This document shows positions 50,980-63,545 of a stretch of DNA of 64,000 nucleotides, piece by piece (position 1 is the stretch's first letter; each line of letters opens with the position of its first letter). The position numbers and the translations under genes are program-made. Below the pieces are notes generated by a model that had not been told where the DNA came from, made no database searches, and saw only the letters and a program-made list of their open reading frames with translations. Source of the DNA: Paenibacillus dauci (GTDB lineage: Bacteria; Bacillota; Bacilli; Paenibacillales; Paenibacillaceae); NCBI RefSeq assembly GCF_000971985.1, contig NZ_LAQQ01000002.1, positions 620,001 to 684,000 on the forward strand. Reading direction: 5' to 3'.

Positions 50980-52152
50980 ATGAAAAAGATCAAAGTAATG
51001 ACTATTTTTGGCGTGCGTCCGGAAGCGATCAAAATGGCTCCACTCATCCTGGAGCTTCAGCAGCATCCTGAACATATCGAATCCGTTGTCTGCGTTACCG
51101 CCCAGCATCGTCAAATGCTGGATCAGGTTCTGGAAGTATTCAATATTACTCCGGATTATGATCTGGACGTAATGAAAGACCGCCAGACGCTGAATGAGAT
51201 TTCGATTCGCGTTCTGGGAGGACTGGAGCCTGTACTGCGTGAAGCCAAGCCCGATATCGTGCTGGTACACGGTGACACACTGACTACATTCCTCGCGAGC
51301 TATGCCGCATTCATGCAGCAGATCAGTGTAGGGCATGTAGAAGCAGGTCTTCGTACATGGAACAAAATGTCTCCATATCCAGAAGAGATGAACCGTCAGC
51401 TGACCGGCGTTCTGGCCGATCTTCATTTTTCGCCGACGGAATGGTCTGCAGGCAATCTGTACAAAGAAAATAAGCTTGCGTCAAGCGTGTATATCACAGG
51501 CAATACCGTTACGGATGTGTTTCAATATACAGTACAGCCTGATTATCACCATCCCGTTCTGGAATGGGCAGCAGGCAAGCGGCTTATATTGATGACTGCA
51601 CACCGCCGTGAATCCCAGGGCGAGCCGCATCGCAATATTTTCCGGGCAGTTAAGCGCATTGCTGACGAGTTCGAAGATATCGCGATCGTTTATCCGGTTC
51701 ACCCGAGTCCGGCCGTTAAGGAACCGGCTCACGAGATTCTGGGCAATCATCCCCGTATTCAGTTGATCGACCCGCTGGATGTAGTGGATCTGCACAACTT
51801 CTATCCGCATACCCACCTGATTCTGACAGATTCCGGCGGTTTGCAGGAAGAAGCTCCTTCATTCGGAGTACCTGTTCTCGTACTGCGTGATACGACAGAG
51901 CGTCCGGAAGGAATCGAAGCCGGCACACTGGAGTTGGTAGGTACGGATGAAGAGAAGATCTACGAACGTGCACAGGCGCTGCTGACGGATCAGGAACTGT
52001 ATGATTCCATGAGCAAAGCAGCTAATCCGTACGGAGATGGTCAGGCATCCAAGCGGATTGTCAACGCAATTTTGCATCATTACGGCGTTTTGGAAGAGCG
52101 TCCTGAAGAATTTCACACAACGTTCAAAAAAGGGCCTACAGCAGTCTTGTGA
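50980..52152 (+). CDS. wecB: UDP-N-acetylglucosamine 2-epimerase (non-hydrolysing)
   Basis: Interconverts UDP-GlcNAc and UDP-ManNAc for wall teichoic acid or capsule linkage; 390 residues, two Rossmann-like domains. VMTIFGVRPEAIKMAPL (about 6-22), VLVHGDTLTT, GHVEAGLRT, MTAHRRES and TDSGGLQEE are the family blocks with catalytic Asp, Glu and His residues in place. The start ATG 50980 (MKKIKVMT, as in MnaA) is preferred; ATG 50968 is only one base after GAGG. Also called mnaA in Bacillus. It precedes the atp promoter. Confidence 0.95.
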   Translation: MKKIKVMTIFGVRPEAIKMAPLILELQQHPEHIESVVCVTAQHRQMLDQVLEVFNITPDYDLDVMKDRQTLNEISIRVLGGLEPVLREAKPDIVLVHGDTLTTFLASYAAFMQQISVGHVEAGLRTWNKMSPYPEEMNRQLTGVLADLHFSPTEWSAGNLYKENKLASSVYITGNTVTDVFQYTVQPDYHHPVLEWAAGKRLILMTAHRRESQGEPHRNIFRAVKRIADEFEDIAIVYPVHPSPAVKEPAHEILGNHPRIQLIDPLDVVDLHNFYPHTHLILTDSGGLQEEAPSFGVPVLVLRDTTERPEGIEAGTLELVGTDEEKIYERAQALLTDQELYDSMSKAANPYGDGQASKRIVNAILHHYGVLEERPEEFHTTFKKGPTAVL

Positions 52153-52259
52153 AATGACGGATTACAGTATACAGTTGTACTGTAAGGTAGGTGTGATAAA
52201 CCGCACAGCTATGAGGTTCTTTTGTTAGAACTTCGCGTTAATGCGATGAAGCAGATGGT

Positions 52260-52289
52260 TTGACAAAGACTTTGCCAATTCAGTACAAT
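52260..52289 (+). promoter_or_regulatory. Promoter of the atp operon
   Basis: Perfect TTGACA (52260-52265), 18-bp spacer, TACAAT (52284-52289, 5 of 6), 29 nt before the first atp start codon. Confidence 0.8.
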
Positions 52290-52317
52290 GAACTGGGATT
52301 CTGAGGGTGAACATACT

Positions 52318-52563
52318 ATGACACAGGAACCGCAAAGCAATAAACCTGATTCATCGCCGTGGAAGGCTGTCGGTCTTGTCAGTGCAATCGGGGTAGATCT
52401 TGCCCTGTGTACGCTAGCCGGATTCTGGTTTGGTTCCTGGTTGGATGGAATGTGGAATCATTCGGGGCTTGGCATAGGTCTGGGAGTGCTGGCGGGGCTG
52501 GTTGCAGGTATGGTCAGTATCGTCATCATTATCCGGAAAATAACGGGGGAAAGAAATGATTGA
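52318..52563 (+). CDS. atpZ: AtpZ/AtpI-like ATP synthase accessory protein
   Basis: Small membrane protein of 81 residues with two helices (about 18-38 and 48-72; GVDLALCTLAGFWFGSWLDG is the typical first segment). Proteins of this family precede atpI and are thought to assist Mg uptake or c-ring assembly. The start is ATG 52318 behind GAGGGTGA; the frame from 52288 overlaps the promoter. Overlaps atpI by 8 bp. Confidence 0.85.
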   Translation: MTQEPQSNKPDSSPWKAVGLVSAIGVDLALCTLAGFWFGSWLDGMWNHSGLGIGLGVLAGLVAGMVSIVIIIRKITGERND

Positions 52564-52969
52564 AATACCAGGTTACATATATTGGCTGACCCGGACCACC
52601 TTTATTTTTTGGGCCATTTGTCTGCTCGTAGTTGCGCTTTTACCGGATTATCGTCCTATTGCCTTTGGATTGATTGCAGGTTCTGCAGTCAGTTACGTGA
52701 ACACCAAGTATCTGGCTCGCAAAGTACGTCTGATTACGGATGCAGCAGCAAACGGAGAAAAGAAAAAGAGGGGACTTGGGTTCTCTCAACGTGCAGCCGT
52801 GTCGGTGGCGGCTGTGATCCTTGCTGTGAAATTTCCACAATGGTTTGAAATGTACGCTCTGGCAGGAAGCCTCGTATTTGCGCCGTTCGCGCTAATCGTT
52901 ATCGGTTTTATTCTTTCTCGCCATGAAGAGCGTAACTCCGCTAATGAAAGGGGTGAGAAAAATGCATGA
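52556..52969 (+). CDS. atpI: ATP synthase subunit I
   Basis: Assembly-related membrane protein of 137 residues with four helices (about 10-30, 33-50, 80-97, 100-122). Sequence is poorly conserved, but position before atpB and the topology identify it. The cytoplasmic loop GEKKKRGLGFSQRAA and the C-terminal tail are basic. It overlaps both neighbours by 8 bp. Confidence 0.88.
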   Translation: MIEIPGYIYWLTRTTFIFWAICLLVVALLPDYRPIAFGLIAGSAVSYVNTKYLARKVRLITDAAANGEKKKRGLGFSQRAAVSVAAVILAVKFPQWFEMYALAGSLVFAPFALIVIGFILSRHEERNSANERGEKNA

Positions 52970-53753
52970 ATCACCGATTATAAACGTGGGGTTTGACATC
53001 GATTTATCGGTTGTGATTATGCTGATTGTAACTTGTGCCATCGTCTTCATTCTGGCCAAACTGTCAATCCGTAATCTCTCCGTCGATAATCCAAGCAAGC
53101 TGCAGAACTTTATGGAATGGGTCGTTGAATTCGTTCAGGGACTGATTACCAGCACGATGGATTACAAAAAAGGAAGACCTTTCCTTTCACTCGGTATTAC
53201 GCTGATTATGTTTATCTTCGTCGGCAATATGCTGGGACTGCCATTCGGTCTGGTATTCGATTATACCAATGCAGCAAGTGCGACATTCTTTGGACATCCT
53301 TTGACTCCGGTTGTAGAAGGTCTGGCGAATGGAAGCCATGGCGTGGAAATCGCTTGGTGGAAATCACCAACTGCTGATGCGGCTGCGGCAATGGGACTGG
53401 CGCTGATCGTGTTCGTACTCGTTCACTATCTGGGTATCGTCAGAAATCCGAAGCACTATTTTGCTCATTATTTCAAACCGTTCTTCTTCTTCTTCCCTAT
53501 CAATGTCATCGAGCAGTTGTCCAAACTGCTGACGCATGGTATGCGTCTATTCGGTAACATTTTTGCGGGTGAGGTACTGATTGCTGTCCTGCTCAAAATG
53601 TCTGCTGTCTGGTACGGCGCTATCGCGTCGGTTATTGGTCTGGTTGTATGGCAGGGTTTCAGTATATTCGTTGGTACGATCCAAGCCTTTGTATTTACAA
53701 TTCTGGCTATGGTGTACATATCACAGTCGCTTGAGACGGATGAAGATCATTAA
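52962..53753 (+). CDS. atpB: F0F1 ATP synthase subunit a
   Basis: Proton-channel stator subunit of the membrane sector; 263 residues. The essential Arg is in HGMRLFGNIFAGEV (about 195-208), and TIQAFVFTILAMVYISQS is the last helix. The start is ATG 52962, after AAAGGGGTGAG and inside the end of atpI; a frame from 52923 lies within atpI. A 146-nt gap separates it from atpE. Confidence 0.96.
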   Translation: MHESPIINVGFDIDLSVVIMLIVTCAIVFILAKLSIRNLSVDNPSKLQNFMEWVVEFVQGLITSTMDYKKGRPFLSLGITLIMFIFVGNMLGLPFGLVFDYTNAASATFFGHPLTPVVEGLANGSHGVEIAWWKSPTADAAAAMGLALIVFVLVHYLGIVRNPKHYFAHYFKPFFFFFPINVIEQLSKLLTHGMRLFGNIFAGEVLIAVLLKMSAVWYGAIASVIGLVVWQGFSIFVGTIQAFVFTILAMVYISQSLETDEDH

Positions 53754-53884
53754 ATCTTTATCGGCAACAACAGGCTGATTTGAATAGCCTGCGTTCTGTT
53801 CGGAGGCAATCGGTTTCAAGGTTCGGAAGTAGGTTACCCTTCATACCGGGCTCAATATACATTCAATTACTTATATATCTCTAA

Positions 53885-54124
<240 letters not shown>

Positions 54125-54144
54125 GAAATATACAAATCACTTGG

Positions 54145-54178
54145 CGGGGAAGGCCACAGCCATCCGCGCCTTCTTTTT
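54145..54178 (+). terminator. Terminator-like hairpin between atpE and atpF
   Basis: GGGAAGGC pairs with GCCTTCTT and is followed by TTT. It lies inside the operon, so it may end or process part of the transcripts after the subunit-c gene. Confidence 0.5.
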
Positions 54179-54237
54179 AGCGTACAGGATGTAACGGATG
54201 ATTATTGAAGCAGAAGTTAGGGAAGGAGTGAGCTGAA

Positions 54238-54723
54238 TTGCATTTCGTATGGAGCAGTTTTGTATTTACTATTATTGCGTTTTTGATCCTATACTGGTTG
54301 TTGAACCGCTACGCGTTCGGTCCGTTGTTTTCGATCATGGAAAAACGTCGTGAGCTGATCAAGCAGCAAATGGATGAAGCAGCTCAGACACGCCAGCAGG
54401 CGACTCAATATGTAGAAGAACAAAAAGCAGCTTTGCAACAGGCTCGTAAAGATGCTCAGGATATTATCGAGCAGGCTCGCCAGACGAGCAACAGCCAGAC
54501 AGAACAGCTGCTTAATCAAGCCAAAGAAGAATCCATGCGTCTCAAAGATGAGGCTGCACGTGATATCGAGAACGAGAAGAACAAAGCCGTGGCTGCACTG
54601 CGCAGTGAAATCGGTGCTGTCTCTGTACAAATTGCTTCTAAAGTGCTGCAAAAAGAAGTCGATGCCAATGCGCAGGAACAACTGGTGGATAACTACCTGA
54701 AAGACGTAGGGATCAGACAATGA
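54238..54723 (+). CDS. atpF: F0F1 ATP synthase subunit b
   Basis: Peripheral stalk subunit of 161 residues: one N-terminal membrane helix (about 5-22), then a long charged coiled coil rich in Gln, Glu and Ala (30-150) that holds the stator. The start is TTG 54238, ten bases after GGAAGGAG; its stop overlaps atpH by ATGA. Confidence 0.94.
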   Translation: MHFVWSSFVFTIIAFLILYWLLNRYAFGPLFSIMEKRRELIKQQMDEAAQTRQQATQYVEEQKAALQQARKDAQDIIEQARQTSNSQTEQLLNQAKEESMRLKDEAARDIENEKNKAVAALRSEIGAVSVQIASKVLQKEVDANAQEQLVDNYLKDVGIRQ

Positions 54724-55265
54724 GCCGGGACTCGGTAGTATCTTCCCGCTACGCCAGAGCACTTTTTGAAGCAGCGTCCGATCATGGACGGGTAGAAGAG
54801 ACAGGACAGGAACTGAAAGCGGTCGTTGAGGCTTTTGAAATGGACAGCGAGATGCGCAACTTTATCGCTACGCCGAATATATCGCTGACGGATAAGGAAA
54901 ATGTACTGAAAAATGTACTTTCCGGCAAAGTATCCGACATCCTGCTAAGCACTATTCTGCTGCTGATTGAACGGGGCAGACAGGACGTATTCAGCGAATT
55001 GCTGACCAGCTACACAGCAATTGTCAGCCGTACATTGAATGTAGCGGATGCTGTAGTCTATACTCCTTATCCGCTGAATGAACAGGAACAGGCCGAAGTG
55101 GCTGCCACTTTTGGACAGATATCAGGCAAGCGCCTGAAGGTTGTGAATGTTATTGACGAGAAGCTGATCGGCGGACTCAAAGTCGTGATCGGTGATACTC
55201 TGTATGACGGAAGCATTTCGGGCAAGCTTGAACGTTTGGAAAAGTCTTTTCAAAGACAAGCATAA
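54720..55265 (+). CDS. atpH: F0F1 ATP synthase subunit delta
   Basis: Stator subunit of 181 residues linking subunit b to the top of the F1 head. Helical N-terminal domain (1-105, SSRYARALFEAASDHGRVEE) and the C-terminal strand-helix segment LIGGLKVVIGDTLYDGSISGKL are complete. ATG overlaps the atpF stop by 4 nt. Confidence 0.95.
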   Translation: MSRDSVVSSRYARALFEAASDHGRVEETGQELKAVVEAFEMDSEMRNFIATPNISLTDKENVLKNVLSGKVSDILLSTILLLIERGRQDVFSELLTSYTAIVSRTLNVADAVVYTPYPLNEQEQAEVAATFGQISGKRLKVVNVIDEKLIGGLKVVIGDTLYDGSISGKLERLEKSFQRQA

Positions 55266-56795
<1,530 letters not shown>

Positions 56796-56847
56796 GTTTT
56801 GACCGTTAATACGGACATATAAATAATTGTTTTCCTTTATAAGATCC

Positions 56848-56894
56848 ATTGCTGTTCAGGAGGACGCCACACGGCACGATTCATGAACAGTGAT
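56848..56894 (+). other. Intercistronic hairpin between atpA and atpG
   Basis: ATTGCTGTTCA (56848-56858) pairs over all 11 positions (two G-U) with TGAACAGTGAT (56884-56894); no T tract follows. It may be a processing or stability element. Confidence 0.45.
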
Positions 56895-56990
56895 GGAATC
56901 TGCAGGTCCGGTGGATATTCGTATTCACCGGTTGTCCTGCTCCAAATCTCATACTTTGAAGTGGATTCAAGGTCAAGGTGGTGAAATCAT

Positions 56991-57860
56991 ATGGCTAAAG
57001 GTATGCGTGAGATTAAACGACAGATCAAGAGTGTACAGAACACCCGTCAGATTACCAAAGCGATGGAGATGGTTGCTGCCTCCAAGCTGCGCAAAGCCCA
57101 GGAGAAAGCCCAGGCGGCGCGTCCGTATTCCGACAAGCTGCGTGAAGTGGTAGCGAGTATCGCTTCCGGCACCAAAGGGATACATCATCCGATGTTGGAC
57201 ACTCGTCCTGTCAAAAGAGTGGCGTATCTGGTCGTTACTTCCGACCGTGGACTCGCTGGCGGTTACAATGCCAACGTACTTCGTCACGTTTCTGCTGAAA
57301 TACGCAAACGTCATACGTCGGCAGACCAGTATGAATTATTTGTAATTGGCCGTAAAGGACGCGACTACTTCCGTCGTCGCAGCATGCCAATCACAGAAGT
57401 GGTAGCTGAACTGTCCGATTTCCCGACCTATGCGGATATCAAGACACTCGCACAGGCTGCTGTACAGGGATATGAAGAAGGACGCTATGATGAGCTTCAC
57501 TTATGTTATAACCAGTTCGTGAACCCGTTAACTCAGATTCCGACGCTGACACGTCTGCTGCCAATGGACGCTTTGGAGACTGCCGATCAGGGTAGTGTCA
57601 AAGCCAGCTATGAATACGAGCCTTCCGCTGAGGATGTACTCGCCGTTCTGCTGCCAAGATATGCACAGACGCTCATCTACAATGCTCTTCTTGAGGGCAA
57701 GGCAAGTGAGCAGGGCGCACGGATGACAGCAATGGGTAGTGCGACCAAAAACGCTTCCCAGCTTATTGGTGATCTCAAACTGGTCTACAACCGTGCACGT
57801 CAGGCTGCCATTACGCAGGAAATTACGGAAATCGTAGCCGGCGCCAGCGCACAAAACTGA
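56991..57860 (+). CDS. atpG: F0F1 ATP synthase subunit gamma
   Basis: Rotating central shaft of F1, 289 residues. The N-terminal helix MREIKRQIKSVQNTRQITKA and C-terminal helix AMGSATKNASQLIGDLKLVYN with NRARQAAITQEI form the coiled-coil shaft; SDRGLAGGYNANV lies in the Rossmann-like middle domain. ATG 56991 follows AAGGTGG. Confidence 0.97.
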   Translation: MAKGMREIKRQIKSVQNTRQITKAMEMVAASKLRKAQEKAQAARPYSDKLREVVASIASGTKGIHHPMLDTRPVKRVAYLVVTSDRGLAGGYNANVLRHVSAEIRKRHTSADQYELFVIGRKGRDYFRRRSMPITEVVAELSDFPTYADIKTLAQAAVQGYEEGRYDELHLCYNQFVNPLTQIPTLTRLLPMDALETADQGSVKASYEYEPSAEDVLAVLLPRYAQTLIYNALLEGKASEQGARMTAMGSATKNASQLIGDLKLVYNRARQAAITQEITEIVAGASAQN

Positions 57861-57888
57861 TCGGTCTACACATAAAGAACGGTTATGA

Positions 57889-59355
<1,467 letters not shown>

Positions 59356-59388
59356 GCAGATGCCTGCAAAACGTGAGGAGGGATGAAA

Positions 59389-59802
59389 GTGAGCACGTTT
59401 TTACTGGAGATCGTTACACCTGAACGTCTGGTGTTTTCCGAACAGGTCGACCGACTGAAAGCGACCGGAATTGATGGAGAGCTGGGTATTCTGGCTGGTC
59501 ATATTCCGATGGTTACACCTCTCAAAGTCGCTCCATTGGCTTTCCAGGCTGGCAAGCAGCGTACAACATATGCTATCCAGGGCGGATTCCTCGAAGTTCG
59601 CGCGGATAAAGTTGTTGTACTGGCAGACAGTGCCGAGAAAGCAAGCGATATTGACGTGGACCGTGCACGCGCTGCCAAAGAGCGTGCCGAGCGTCGCCTG
59701 AACAACCGTTCACAGGATCACACTGATTTCCGCCGTGCAGAGCTTGCTCTGCAGCGGGCGATGAACCGGATCAAGGTATCATCATCAGGTGAAAATAGAT
59801 AA
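59389..59802 (+). CDS. atpC: F0F1 ATP synthase subunit epsilon
   Basis: Regulatory rotor subunit, 137 residues: N-terminal beta-sandwich (1-85, FLLEIVTPERLVFSEQVD, GELGILAGHIPMVTPL) and C-terminal helical hairpin (90-137) that can inhibit ATP hydrolysis. The start is GTG 59389, seven bases after AGGAGG; the ATG 59383 almost touches that site. Last gene of the operon. Confidence 0.96.
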   Translation: MSTFLLEIVTPERLVFSEQVDRLKATGIDGELGILAGHIPMVTPLKVAPLAFQAGKQRTTYAIQGGFLEVRADKVVVLADSAEKASDIDVDRARAAKERAERRLNNRSQDHTDFRRAELALQRAMNRIKVSSSGENR

Positions 59803-60191
59803 ACGTATGCAGCCGGTCCGTGCAAAACGGTCCGGCTCTTTGCGTTATACCACTTATTCCGATTGACTAACCATGACTACCAGCGAAACCTGAATGTTGT
59901 ACCCAGAAAGGGATAACAGATACGAAAAACAATAAAAATAATTGCTCTTCGAGAGGCATGTCAGGTATTTCGACCTATATAAATAGATCGCCTAATGCTG
60001 TAAATTTATGCATGTTATGAGAAAAAAACGGCCTCAATGCTGGTTATTTTCTGTAAATACACGATTATGTCAATAAAACGGTGATTTTTGTAAATTTGGG
60101 ACTAGATTCTTTGGGTAAGGGCAAGTATTATAGAATAGTCCGTATTAAGGCTGATTGCTAAGTAATTTTTGTAAGGAGGGCAAGAGCTGAA
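59803..60191 (+). other. Intergenic region between atpC and ywzB
   Basis: No gene. It holds the atp terminator, then AT-rich sequence with repeated TGTAAAT words and the GTAAGGAGG ribosome site of ywzB. I could not fix a promoter. Confidence 0.5.
59811..59841 (+). terminator. Terminator of the atp operon
   Basis: AGCCGGTCCGT / ACGGTCCGGCT with one mismatch and a 5-nt loop, followed by CTTTG; the T tract is weak. Confidence 0.65.
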
Positions 60192-60440
60192 ATGAATACA
60201 GTAGATGCGGGAGCCGCTGTCGGCGCAAACGGTTTGCTATCCATCTTCATCTCGCTTCTTTGCATCGGTCTTTCATTTTGGGCACTGCAAAATCTAAAGC
60301 TAGACCTGCTGATTCGTTATCCCAAGAGTGCTGCCGGTAAGTTGCTTCAATTACTGCTGGCCATTGTGCTTGGGCATTTCGTATCTGCCTTTTTGCTCGA
60401 TTATATCCAGTGGACACAGTCTCTGCGATTTATGTTTTGA
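60192..60440 (+). CDS. ywzB: DUF1146 family membrane protein YwzB
   Basis: Small protein of 82 residues with two membrane helices (about 13-31 and 50-68) joined by NLKLDLLIRYPKSAAGK, the DUF1146 core. Function unknown. Its position between atpC and murA is as in B. subtilis. The start is ATG 60192 behind AAGGAGG. No ywmB homologue follows in the 296-bp gap before murA; that gap has a TATAAT at 60605-60610 but no clear -35. Confidence 0.9.
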   Translation: MNTVDAGAAVGANGLLSIFISLLCIGLSFWALQNLKLDLLIRYPKSAAGKLLQLLLAIVLGHFVSAFLLDYIQWTQSLRFMF

Positions 60441-60736
60441 ATGTAAAGAGGATGGTTATAAGTGTTTTAGACTTATTTCATGGTTTACGCATTGGATGAT
60501 GCGACTTCAACAGCGCAACATTGTACCTCTCTATGTTGAGACGACCGCAGGATAATCAACTATTATACCAAATATTAAAAATCAAAATTTATGCAATAGG
60601 GCATTATAATACCGAGCGAATAGATAATATACGAATGGCATTGCATCAAGACAGACTTGTCTCCGCCAGCCAGTTATACTATTGATTCCTCCTTTATTAT
60701 GCCGGATAAGCAAAATGACGCGCGGAGGGAACCCTA

Positions 60737-62101
60737 ATGAGCAAATTTATCGTCCGCGGTGGCAAGCGATTGACAGGAAATGTCAAAGTTAGCGGAGCAA
60801 AAAATTCTGTTCTTCCAATTATTGCTGCCTCACTACTGGGAGAAAACGGTGTAAGTATTATTCATGATGCACCTTCCCTAGACGATGTAATGACGATTAA
60901 CAAAGTATTGGAATCGCTTGGAGCGGTGGTTACATACCAGGATGAGACGATTCATGTGAACGCACAGGAATTGTCCTCATGCGAAGCGCCTTATGAATGG
61001 GTAAGCAAAATGCGTGCCTCTTTTCTGGTGATGGGTCCACTTTTGACTCGTATGGGTCATACCCGCATTTCTCTGCCTGGCGGCTGCGCAATTGGCACAC
61101 GTCCAATTGATCAGCATCTCAAAGGTTTTGAAGCGATGGGAGCAGAGATTAATCTTGGACAAGGCTACATCGAAGCCAAATGCGAAGGTAGACTTCGTGG
61201 TACCAAGATTTATCTGGACGTAGCGAGTGTTGGCGCAACCGAGAATATCATGATGGCTGCGACACTTGCAGAAGGTATTACTACAATTGAAAATGCCGCA
61301 AAAGAGCCTGAGATTGTGGATCTGGCGAACTTCCTGAATGGAATGGGAGCCAAAGTCCGCGGTGCCGGTACTGGTGTTATTCGCATTGAAGGTGTAGAGA
61401 AGCTTCAGGGAACCGAGCACACCGTTATTCCGGACCGTATTGAAGCAGGTACGTATATGGTAGCAGCTGCTATTACTGGCGGTAATGTATACGTTGAAGG
61501 TGCGATTGCTGATCACCTGGGTCCTGTTATTGCGAAAATGGAAGAAATGGGCGTAGAGATTATTCCTGATGAGAATGGGGTTCAGGTCATTGCCGACCGT
61601 CCTCTGCGCGCAGTAGACGTCAAAACATTGCCTTATCCGGGCTTCCCAACGGATATGCAAGCTCAGATGATGGCATTGATGCTTGCTTCTGAAGGTACAA
61701 GCATTATTACTGAAACGGTATTTGAAAACCGCTTCATGCATGTAGACGAGTTCAATCTGATGAACGCTGGTATTCGTATCGAAGGCAGAACATCGATCGT
61801 AACCGGAGATGCAAGTCTCGTAGGCGCCAAAGTGTGTGCTACCGACCTGCGTGCCGGTGCAGCGTTAATCTGTGCAGGTCTTATTGCTGACGGTACGACC
61901 GAAGTAGGCGGTACTCATCATATCGATCGTGGTTATGTGAATCTGGCGGAGAAATTGTCCGGTCTGGGCGCTAATATCTGGCGTCTGGAAGATACGGATA
62001 CCCAAACGGCTGCTGCCGAGCAGGAACAGACCGTATCTTTTGGTGACAAAGCCAAACAAGCGAATGCTGCTATGCTGAATGTACAGCCTACAGGCGTTTA
62101 A
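60737..62101 (+). CDS. murA: UDP-N-acetylglucosamine 1-carboxyvinyltransferase
   Basis: First committed enzyme of peptidoglycan synthesis: PEP plus UDP-GlcNAc; 454 residues in the two-domain EPT fold. The catalytic Cys117 is in [16 protein letters not shown], so the enzyme should be fosfomycin-sensitive; [16 protein letters not shown] opens the protein. A C-terminal extension of about 30 polar residues (after about 420) goes beyond the usual MurA end. ATG 60737 follows GCGGAGGGA. Corresponds to murAA by synteny; spoIID and spoIIQ, which normally follow it, are absent. Confidence 0.97.
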   Translation: MSKFIVRGGKRLTGNVKVSGAKNSVLPIIAASLLGENGVSIIHDAPSLDDVMTINKVLESLGAVVTYQDETIHVNAQELSSCEAPYEWVSKMRASFLVMGPLLTRMGHTRISLPGGCAIGTRPIDQHLKGFEAMGAEINLGQGYIEAKCEGRLRGTKIYLDVASVGATENIMMAATLAEGITTIENAAKEPEIVDLANFLNGMGAKVRGAGTGVIRIEGVEKLQGTEHTVIPDRIEAGTYMVAAAITGGNVYVEGAIADHLGPVIAKMEEMGVEIIPDENGVQVIADRPLRAVDVKTLPYPGFPTDMQAQMMALMLASEGTSIITETVFENRFMHVDEFNLMNAGIRIEGRTSIVTGDASLVGAKVCATDLRAGAALICAGLIADGTTEVGGTHHIDRGYVNLAEKLSGLGANIWRLEDTDTQTAAAEQEQTVSFGDKAKQANAAMLNVQPTGV

Positions 62102-62170
62102 TTGATCTGAAAATCAACCTGCACAGCCGCTTATTCAGGCTGGTTGTACAGGTTAAATACAATAGACAAA

Positions 62171-62200
62171 GAGCCAGGCCTTCCGAGGTCTGGCTTTTTG
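62171..62200 (+). terminator. Terminator after murA
   Basis: GCCAGGCC / GGTCTGGC with one wobble pair, then TTTTTG. Confidence 0.85.
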
Positions 62201-62316
62201 TTTGGTTACATGACTGTCATATTCGCCAAATAACGAACAATAGCGTTGAATACACCCCGTAAGTATGCTAATTTTAATAAAGATTGACCGTGATAAGAGT
62301 TTGACGATCTGAGCAT

Positions 62317-62344
62317 TTGGACGAAATGCGAATTCTACTATAGA
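62317..62344 (+). promoter_or_regulatory. Candidate mbl promoter
   Basis: TTGGAC (62317-62322), 16-bp spacer, TATAGA (62339-62344), 105 nt before the start codon. Confidence 0.5.
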
Positions 62345-62449
62345 TAGTAACGTTCCCGGGATGCAGACAGCTGTATTGGTGAATTCGCCCAGACGGTGTG
62401 GTGATAAGAGACTCTTTTACCGGAAATACAACTTTTGGAGGCTCTTGAC

Positions 62450-63448
62450 ATGTTTAGCAAGGATATCGGAATTGATCTGGGTACGGCGAACGTACTGATT
62501 CATGTAAAAGGAAGAGGTGTCGTGCTCAACGAACCTTCCGTAGTAACACTTGAGACAGATACCAAGCGCGTTCTCGCGGTTGGTGAAGAAGCACGTCGTA
62601 TGATTGGACGTACCCCTGAGAATATTGTGGCCATTCGTCCACTGCGTGATGGAGTTATTGCCGATTTTGAAGTGACCGAGCTAATGCTCAAATATTTTAT
62701 AAACAAAGTAGGCGTGCGTAACTGGTACAGCCATCCGCGCATTCTGATTTGTGCCCCAACCAATATTACGTCCGTCGAACAAAAATCAATCCGTGAAGCT
62801 GCTGAGCGCAGTGGAGCCAAAGAGGTATTTTTGGAAGCAGAGCCCAAGGCAGCCGCAATCGGCGCCGGCATGAATATCTATGAGCCAAGTGGTAACATGG
62901 TTATTGATATTGGTGGCGGTACCAGTGATATTGCTGTACTGTCTCTTGGTGATATTGTAACTTCCTCTTCTCTGAAAGTAGCGGGAGACAAATTCGATGA
63001 CGCGATTATGCGCCATATCAAAAATGAATATAAATTGCTGATCGGTGAACGTACGGCAGAAGATATCAAAATTAATATTGCAACGGTACGTCCGGGTGGT
63101 ATACAGCGTGAGATGGACATTCGCGGCCGGGATATGGTGACAGGTCTGCCGAAGACCGTTACGATTACAGCAAATGAAGTACAGGCTGCTCTGTCCGATA
63201 CGATTCTCTCGATCGTAGCATCCGCCAAAGTTGTTCTGGAACAGACTCCACCGGAATTGTCTGCCGATATTATCGATCGCGGCGTTATTTTGACAGGCGG
63301 CGGTGCACTGCTGGATGGTCTGGAAGAACTGCTGTCCCAGGAGCTTCATGTTCCTGTACTCGTAGCTGAAGATCCTATGCACTGTGTAGTCAAAGGAACT
63401 GGAATTATGTTAAATAATTTGGATAAAGTCTCTAAAAAAAAGTTCTGA
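62450..63448 (+). CDS. mbl: MreB-like actin homologue Mbl
   Basis: Cytoskeletal ATPase that forms membrane-associated filaments and guides lateral wall synthesis; 332 residues. DIGIDLGTANVLIHVKGRG (phosphate 1), VIDIGGGTSDIAVLSLG (phosphate 2) and the adenosine loop VILTGGGALLDGLEELL are complete. The start is ATG 62450 after TTGGAGG; TTG 62435 lies upstream of that site. The last codons overlap the -35 of the flhO sigma-D promoter. spoIIID is not present before it. Confidence 0.96.
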   Translation: MFSKDIGIDLGTANVLIHVKGRGVVLNEPSVVTLETDTKRVLAVGEEARRMIGRTPENIVAIRPLRDGVIADFEVTELMLKYFINKVGVRNWYSHPRILICAPTNITSVEQKSIREAAERSGAKEVFLEAEPKAAAIGAGMNIYEPSGNMVIDIGGGTSDIAVLSLGDIVTSSSLKVAGDKFDDAIMRHIKNEYKLLIGERTAEDIKINIATVRPGGIQREMDIRGRDMVTGLPKTVTITANEVQAALSDTILSIVASAKVVLEQTPPELSADIIDRGVILTGGGALLDGLEELLSQELHVPVLVAEDPMHCVVKGTGIMLNNLDKVSKKKF

Positions 63449-63460
63449 CCAAGCCGATAT
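63433..63460 (+). promoter_or_regulatory. Sigma-D promoter of flhO
   Basis: TAAA (63433-63436), 16 nt, GCCGATAT (63453-63460): exact consensus at both elements. The -35 lies inside the end of mbl. Confidence 0.8.
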
Positions 63461-63545
63461 AAAACATATAATGCATAAATGACGGTGTTTTTATCCATAG
63501 AGTTAGACTTTGGCTAGATTCAGAACGTGAGAGGAGTATCCGGAA

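Larger units (their letters stand above)
62102..62449 (+). other. murA-mbl intergenic region
   Basis: No gene. It contains the murA terminator and the mbl promoter. In B. subtilis this space holds spoIID, spoIIQ and spoIIID. Confidence 0.6.

Noticed and set aside
56890..57153. Open frame spanning the atpA-atpG gap
   Set aside because: It overlaps the start of atpG out of frame and has a composition typical of shadow frames.
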